17,025 nt of DNA from positions 1-17,025 of the forward strand of contig JACQMB010000063.1 of NCBI GenBank assembly GCA_016203765.1, written 5' to 3'. The notes under the pieces were generated by a model. That model made no database searches, was not told the origin of the DNA, and worked only from the letters and a program-made list of their open reading frames with translations. Origin of the DNA: Deltaproteobacteria bacterium (GTDB lineage: Bacteria > UBA10199 > SPLOWO2-01-44-7). The position numbers and the translations under genes are program-made. The number at the start of each line of letters is the position of its first letter. Positions within the stretch are counted from its first letter, which is position 1. Positions 13,315 through 17,025 of the stretch are shown piece after piece.

Positions 13315-15305
13315 AGGGAAATTTCCAACTCCCCCCAATACGACCTTCCCGGCAGAGGATAGCCCACGATGTCGGCGATTCGGTCGTTGAAGAGGTTTTT
13401 GGCGGTGAAGGAGAGGGTGGTCTTTTTCCACGGCCCAAGATGGAGGCCCGCGGCCAAAAGAGAGCGCCGGGTGACACGCAAAAGATTTTGAGAATCGAGA
13501 TAGCTGTTTCCCATCACCTGCCATTGCACGAAAGGACGAACCAAGGGGAATTGATAATCGGTCTCCGTAAAAAATTGATGCCTCGGCCGCCCCGGCAAAA
13601 AATTGCCGGCCGTGGGAGAGTTGTCCGAATCATCCTTGGCGATTTGATAGACATAGTGTCCGGTCCAGCGGAGATTTTCCAAGGCTCGCAGGGCAAGCGT
13701 AAACTCGCCCCCTTGGATCAGGGCGCTGTTTAGATTTTGGGCCCGCACCGTAAACTGGGAAGTCTGCAGGAATTGAATGAGGGCGTCGATCAAATGGCGA
13801 AAATAGGCGGCTGAAAACTGCACCTGATCGATCCAGCCCAGCTCTTTCCATATCCCCTCGACCCCCAAATCGAAATTGAACGATTCCTCCGGATTCAAAT
13901 TGGCATTCCCCACGATCGTTCCCCGGTCCCCAAACAATTCGGCAAAAGTCGGCTGACGAAAGCCGCGGTAGATGTTCGATTTAAAATTCAAAAACCGCCA
14001 CGGCGAAACCTTGATTCCCAGTTTGGCCGAAATCTGCGCGTCGGTTACGCTGTTTTCGGTCCAGTCGTTCAAAAAAACCTGCAGGCGGGTCGAAGGGTCA
14101 ACAATCACCTTTTCATCGATAAAACTCATCTCGTCTTCGGCCCCCAAGCCGATCATGTGGCGCTGACTCATCGGTCCTGCGGCGGGCGTGGCCCGATTAT
14201 TCGTCGGCCAAAAAAACTCGGCCCGGTGGGCCGCAAAACCGGTCAACAAATGATGCGGCGGCAGGGGGAGGTTGCCTTCCCATTTGGGGCCGAAGCGAAA
14301 AGTAATGTCGTCGGTATCCTGGGTCCCCAGCCCGATTTCACCCTGACGGTCTTGATACTGACTGTTCAAATAATCAAAAAAAAGATCGGCCTTCCAACGC
14401 CTTGCCTCCAGTTCGGCCTGCACCAGATTGCGCAGGGTGTCGAGGCGGGCCGTGCTGGACGTTTGCGAACCCAATCCCGGAATCCCCTCGTTTTTGGTGA
14501 AGAAATTTTCGTAAATTTTCCATGACAAGGCGTCCTTTTTTTCCCGGCCAACGGTTCCAGAAAAATCATACGCGCGAAAATCATTGTTTTGGCGGCTGAT
14601 GATCCGGTCGTCGTTGGTATTGGCCCGTGTCCCCCGGTCATCCAGATAGGAAAAGTCGCCGCGGCTCCGAAAGTGATCGAAGGCGGCATTGTAGTAAAAG
14701 GATTCGAACGACTGGCTCCGCTCCGCATGACCTCGATAGGTAAAAAAAGAGCCGAGTGAATTGCGAATAACGTTTTTCGTTTCTTTCGACTTTCGCTTTG
14801 TGTAAATATAAATGACACCGCCGGGTGTGGAGTCGGTCGTCTTTCCCGGAGCGCCCCCTTTGTAAACCTCGATCCGGGCGATCTGATCCAACGGGAGCAT
14901 CGATAAATCAAGGACACCGCCGTGCGCGGTGTTCAGCAGAATCCCGTCCACGTAAACCAAAACCTGATCGGTGGTGGAGCCGCGAATCGAGACGGCGGCA
15001 AAATCGTCCAGTCCCCCGTATTGGCGGATCTGCACCCCGGCGGCCCGCTCCAAAAGCTGTGTCACCGTTTGCGCCGTTCCCGCCGCCTCGGAAGGGACAA
15101 TCACCTGCGCCTGGCTGGTGGTATCAAGCCTCGCCTCTTTTTCTTCAACCTTAACTTCGATTTTGGCTTTCTCTTTGGCGAAGCTGGAAAAACTCAACAG
15201 GCAAGCCAGGACCATGGACAGTGAACCATGGACCATGGACTTCTTCTTTTGGTCCGTGGTCCCTGGTCCGTGGTCCCTGGTCCGTTTAGAACTTGATTTA
15301 AACAT
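13311..15305 (-). CDS. TonB-dependent outer-membrane receptor, BtuB-like
   Basis: About 664 residues. Signal peptide ending SLSMVLACLLSFSSFA, then a plug domain (about 60-165: VTQLLERAAGVQIRQYGG, AVSIRGSTTDQVLVYVDG, PLDQIARIEVYKGGAPG) and a 22-strand-type barrel with the RGFRQPTFAELFG and NLNPEESFNFDLG motifs. The last strand ends AKNLFNDRIADIVGYPLPGR, WGELEISL, with a terminal hydrophobic residue. It imports a bulky ligand using TonB. The size and plug resemble BtuB, and the cobalamin riboswitch right behind it argues for a corrinoid. Start choice is uncertain: ATG 15305 gives a basic n-region, with ATG 15317 and GTG 15329 as alternatives; none has a clear binding site. Part of the N-terminus is encoded by heptamer repeats. 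Confidence 0.9.
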   Translation of the reverse strand: MFKSSSKRTRDHGPGTTDQKKKSMVHGSLSMVLACLLSFSSFAKEKAKIEVKVEEKEARLDTTSQAQVIVPSEAAGTAQTVTQLLERAAGVQIRQYGGLDDFAAVSIRGSTTDQVLVYVDGILLNTAHGGVLDLSMLPLDQIARIEVYKGGAPGKTTDSTPGGVIYIYTKRKSKETKNVIRNSLGSFFTYRGHAERSQSFESFYYNAAFDHFRSRGDFSYLDDRGTRANTNDDRIISRQNNDFRAYDFSGTVGREKKDALSWKIYENFFTKNEGIPGLGSQTSSTARLDTLRNLVQAELEARRWKADLFFDYLNSQYQDRQGEIGLGTQDTDDITFRFGPKWEGNLPLPPHHLLTGFAAHRAEFFWPTNNRATPAAGPMSQRHMIGLGAEDEMSFIDEKVIVDPSTRLQVFLNDWTENSVTDAQISAKLGIKVSPWRFLNFKSNIYRGFRQPTFAELFGDRGTIVGNANLNPEESFNFDLGVEGIWKELGWIDQVQFSAAYFRHLIDALIQFLQTSQFTVRAQNLNSALIQGGEFTLALRALENLRWTGHYVYQIAKDDSDNSPTAGNFLPGRPRHQFFTETDYQFPLVRPFVQWQVMGNSYLDSQNLLRVTRRSLLAAGLHLGPWKKTTLSFTAKNLFNDRIADIVGYPLPGRSYWGELEISL
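15207..15283. repeat. Two facing heptamer arrays (five plus five units)
   Basis: Five units of ATGGACC type (15207-15241), a 7-base spacer TCTTCTT, then five units alternating GTGGTCC and CTGGTCC (15249-15283). The second set is the near reverse complement of the first, so the 77 bp, exactly eleven heptamers including the spacer, can fold back into a hairpin. It encodes the n-region and part of the signal peptide of the receptor on the minus strand. Same core as the array at 7165-7206. Confidence 0.88.
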
Positions 15306-15320
15306 TTGGAATGGCATAAA
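15293..15320 (+). promoter_or_regulatory. Candidate promoter of the KamD-like gene
   Basis: TTGATT (15293-15298) and CATAAA (15315-15320) are 16 bp apart. The start would fall near 15327, giving a short leader that contains the ribosome binding site at 15341-15348. The region overlaps the receptor's own 5' end on the other strand. Confidence 0.3.
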
Positions 15321-15354
15321 CACGTGCACAACACTTACGCTAGGAGAGAAACAC

Positions 15355-16635
15355 TTGGCCCGTCAACTGAATCTGGACCGCGACAAGCTCGATCAATGTT
15401 ATGAAATCGCCGGCCATGTCATCGCCCTTGCCTGGAAATATATCCAGCGGCACTCGTCCAAGGCCATCGAGCGGGCCACGCTCCTTTATTTGGGGGTGGA
15501 GGGAGAATACCGGGGCGAATCGCTCGCCTCCCGCCTCGTGGCCAGCCTGACCAAAGATCAGCTTCGCCTCGGAGCCGCCTATTGGTGGGGAGAGGCCCTG
15601 GCCGCCGGCGGCCAAGACCCCAAGGATTTGATCAACCGGCTGATCCGGGGGAAAGTGAAATGGGATGATCTTCCCAAGACAAACCCGCGCCAGATCAGAC
15701 AGCTCACCGAAAAAAAATCCGGCGCCGGAACCGCGGCCCCCGCCCCAAATTTTTCCTTCGGCCTCCGTTTAAAAGAGGCCAAGCCGAAACGCCTGCGCCA
15801 TGCCGCTCAGGATTGGCTGAAAAAACAGGAGGGGATGGCCCTTTTGGAACTTGCCTCCTCAAAAAAATTTCAGGATTTTTGGAGCGAGGAGGAATACCGG
15901 GAGGCCTGGGAGCCGGCTTCGGCCCGTCAAACCGTTTTGGTTTTGGGGGGACTGAACAGCCCGGAACAGGCCGTTTGGGCCGGGGCCAAAAATTTTTATT
16001 TCCTCCAGCCGGACGGTCTGAACGAAATTCTCCGTAAAGAAATGGATACCCACCGCGGGCTGGTCGATTTGAGTTTTGTTTTGACTGTTTGCGCCCAAGG
16101 CGGCGCCAAAGTCTTAAGCCCCCGTCTGACGGGCAAGCCGGCCTCGTGGTTGGCGCATCTTTTGCTCTTTGAGCAATTGGCCCGGCGCGCCGGAATGGAA
16201 TTCGAAAATGTCGTCCCGGTGATCGGGCCGCATCCGGAGGCCAAGGATTTTTCGGAACAGATTGTCTGGCTACAATTACTGCGGGAGATGTTTCCCCAGT
16301 CCAGGCTCTGGCTCGAATTTTCGGCCCCGCCCCACTCTTTGGATCTTTGGGCGGCCGCTTTTGCGGAGATTGATGGCCTGATCTTTGCCCAGGAAAAAGA
16401 GGTCCAGAAGGCCCGGGCCGAATGGCAGAAGATGGCCGGACTGGCCCAGGAGTTTCAACTCAACACTTACGGCCAAATCGCCCGCCAAGCCCAGCATCTG
16501 TTGGACCAGACGTGGAAGCTCTTGATAAAAGTTCAGCAGATGCAGTTGTGGAAATTTTTGGAGGGGGGGACGGCCGGACAGGAAGGTGTTTTTCAAAAAT
16601 CATATCATTATTGGAATCCTTTATGGATGTGCTGA
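15355..16635 (+). CDS. Shortened homologue of lysine 5,6-aminomutase alpha subunit (KamD)
   Basis: 426 residues from TTG 15355, fixed by TAGGAGAG six bases upstream; the frame opens further upstream only as antisense of the receptor. The N-terminus (LNLDRDKLDQCYEIAGHVIA, IERATLLYLGVEG, LRLGAAYWWGEALAAGGQDP) and C-terminus (GGTAGQEGVFQKSYHYWNP) match KamD from memory, as does LLLFEQLARRAGMEF with LREMFPQSRLWLEFSAP. KamD with KamE moves the amino group of lysine using adenosylcobalamin and PLP. KamD is about 516 residues; here roughly 70-90 residues of the barrel core, including the YCSGLC/RDINMQRT region, are absent. No KamE follows in the window. It may be an inactive or repurposed cobalamin-binding protein. 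Assigned by recalled similarity, so the family is likely but not proven. Confidence 0.65.
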   Translation: MARQLNLDRDKLDQCYEIAGHVIALAWKYIQRHSSKAIERATLLYLGVEGEYRGESLASRLVASLTKDQLRLGAAYWWGEALAAGGQDPKDLINRLIRGKVKWDDLPKTNPRQIRQLTEKKSGAGTAAPAPNFSFGLRLKEAKPKRLRHAAQDWLKKQEGMALLELASSKKFQDFWSEEEYREAWEPASARQTVLVLGGLNSPEQAVWAGAKNFYFLQPDGLNEILRKEMDTHRGLVDLSFVLTVCAQGGAKVLSPRLTGKPASWLAHLLLFEQLARRAGMEFENVVPVIGPHPEAKDFSEQIVWLQLLREMFPQSRLWLEFSAPPHSLDLWAAAFAEIDGLIFAQEKEVQKARAEWQKMAGLAQEFQLNTYGQIARQAQHLLDQTWKLLIKVQQMQLWKFLEGGTAGQEGVFQKSYHYWNPLWMC

Positions 16636-16689
16636 GGTTCATCTTAAGAATGCCCCGCGCCGAGGTACCTTGGAGGGGGGAGGCAGCGA

Positions 16690-16745
16690 GGGCCGGAGGC
16701 CCGAGCGTCGGAAGGGGGGAACCCTTTGGAGGGGTTCTCCCCTCC
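16690..16745. repeat. G-rich intergenic hairpins
   Basis: The 130-bp gap between the KamD-like and kinase-like genes is G-rich. It holds GGGCC-GGA-GGCCC (16690-16702) and a perfect stem-loop GGAGGGG-TTCT-CCCCTCC (16728-16745). The latter ends just before the binding site of the next gene. No T run follows, so these do not look like intrinsic terminators; they may be a small repeat or a leader structure. Confidence 0.5.
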
Positions 16746-16765
16746 GAGGAGGGAAGGAATATTTG

Positions 16766-17025
16766 ATGGCAGGTATAGGAGTCATCTTAAATCCCTATTC
16801 CCGCTCCAACCGCAAGAACCCGGAGCGGGCCGAGGAGCTGGGTTTTATCGTGGGGGACAAAGGCTCCTGTTACGCCACCCACTCGATCGAGGATGTCAAA
16901 AAACTGGCCAGGGAATTTAAAAGCCGCTCCATCGACATCATCGGGATTGCGGGCGGGGACGGGACCTACCAAAAAACCCTGACGGTACTGGTGCATGTTT
17001 ATGGGAGGGATCCCCTCCCCAAAAT
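16766..17025 (+). CDS. Diacylglycerol-kinase-type (DAGK_cat) protein, N-terminal part
   Basis: Open from ATG 16766 to the window end (86 codons). The binding site GAGGAGGGAAGG lies upstream. VILNPYSRSNRKNPER at residues 6-21 is the N-P-x-S opening of the family, and GIAGGDGTYQK (GGDGT at 63-67) is the nucleotide-binding signature of diacylglycerol, sphingosine and YegS-type lipid kinases. The enzyme should phosphorylate a lipid alcohol with ATP at the inner membrane. The C-terminal half is outside the window. Same strand as the KamD-like gene and possibly co-transcribed across a 130-bp structured gap. Confidence 0.85.
   Translation, partial: MAGIGVILNPYSRSNRKNPERAEELGFIVGDKGSCYATHSIEDVKKLAREFKSRSIDIIGIAGGDGTYQKTLTVLVHVYGRDPLPK

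Noticed and set aside
15207..15283. Possible CRISPR array or direct-repeat origin.
   Set aside because: Units are 7 bp with no spacers between them, and orientation flips in the middle. This fits a simple repeat, not CRISPR or iterons.
14971..15354. Upstream extension of the KamD-like frame by 128 codons.
   Set aside because: It is antisense to the conserved plug and signal region of the receptor, and the family match begins only after TTG 15355, which has its own ribosome binding site.

Overview
The window comes from a Gram-negative bacterium with an outer membrane: it encodes a TonB-dependent receptor, a TonB protein and at least five lipoproteins. A TIGR02147-type regulator and lipoproteins with Pro/Asp/Ala/Gly-rich linkers point to an uncultivated deltaproteobacterium-like lineage (Bdellovibrionota/Myxococcota-like). 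The lineage is inferred from gene families, not from a marker gene.

Layout. 1-2161: tail of an unknown gene, a dicarboxylate/amino-acid:cation symporter (minus), and a YugP-type membrane zinc metallopeptidase (plus). 2174-4412: two unrecognised minus-strand genes and a secreted CARDB-like protein (plus). 4512-7695: a minus-strand overlapping cluster read as DUF6580-type membrane protein, TonB, GalU, AsnS. 7696-7836: a divergent promoter region with a 17-bp palindrome that could serve both sides. 7837-9976: a TIGR02147-type regulator followed by two small cysteine-containing lipoproteins, the second with a one-base frame break in a T run. 9987-15305 (minus): a TonB-dependent receptor, then a cobalamin riboswitch, then three lipoproteins, two of which are paralogous beta-propeller-like proteins. 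15355-17025 (plus): a shortened homologue of the adenosylcobalamin enzyme subunit KamD and the start of a diacylglycerol-kinase-type protein.

The most interesting unit is 9987-16635. The riboswitch sits behind the receptor gene and in front of the lipoproteins. This suggests a corrinoid-capture surface complex in which propeller lipoproteins play the role BtuG plays beside BtuB in Bacteroides, next to a KamD-like protein that appears to have lost part of its core. TonB and the DUF6580 protein 6 kb away could supply energy and inner-membrane steps.

Two kinds of repeat stand out. A 187-bp nested inverted repeat lies inside the tonB reading frame. Heptamer arrays (GGTCC/GGACC every 7 bp) are translated as part of three proteins: the DUF6580 C-terminus, the TonB N-terminus and the receptor signal-peptide region.
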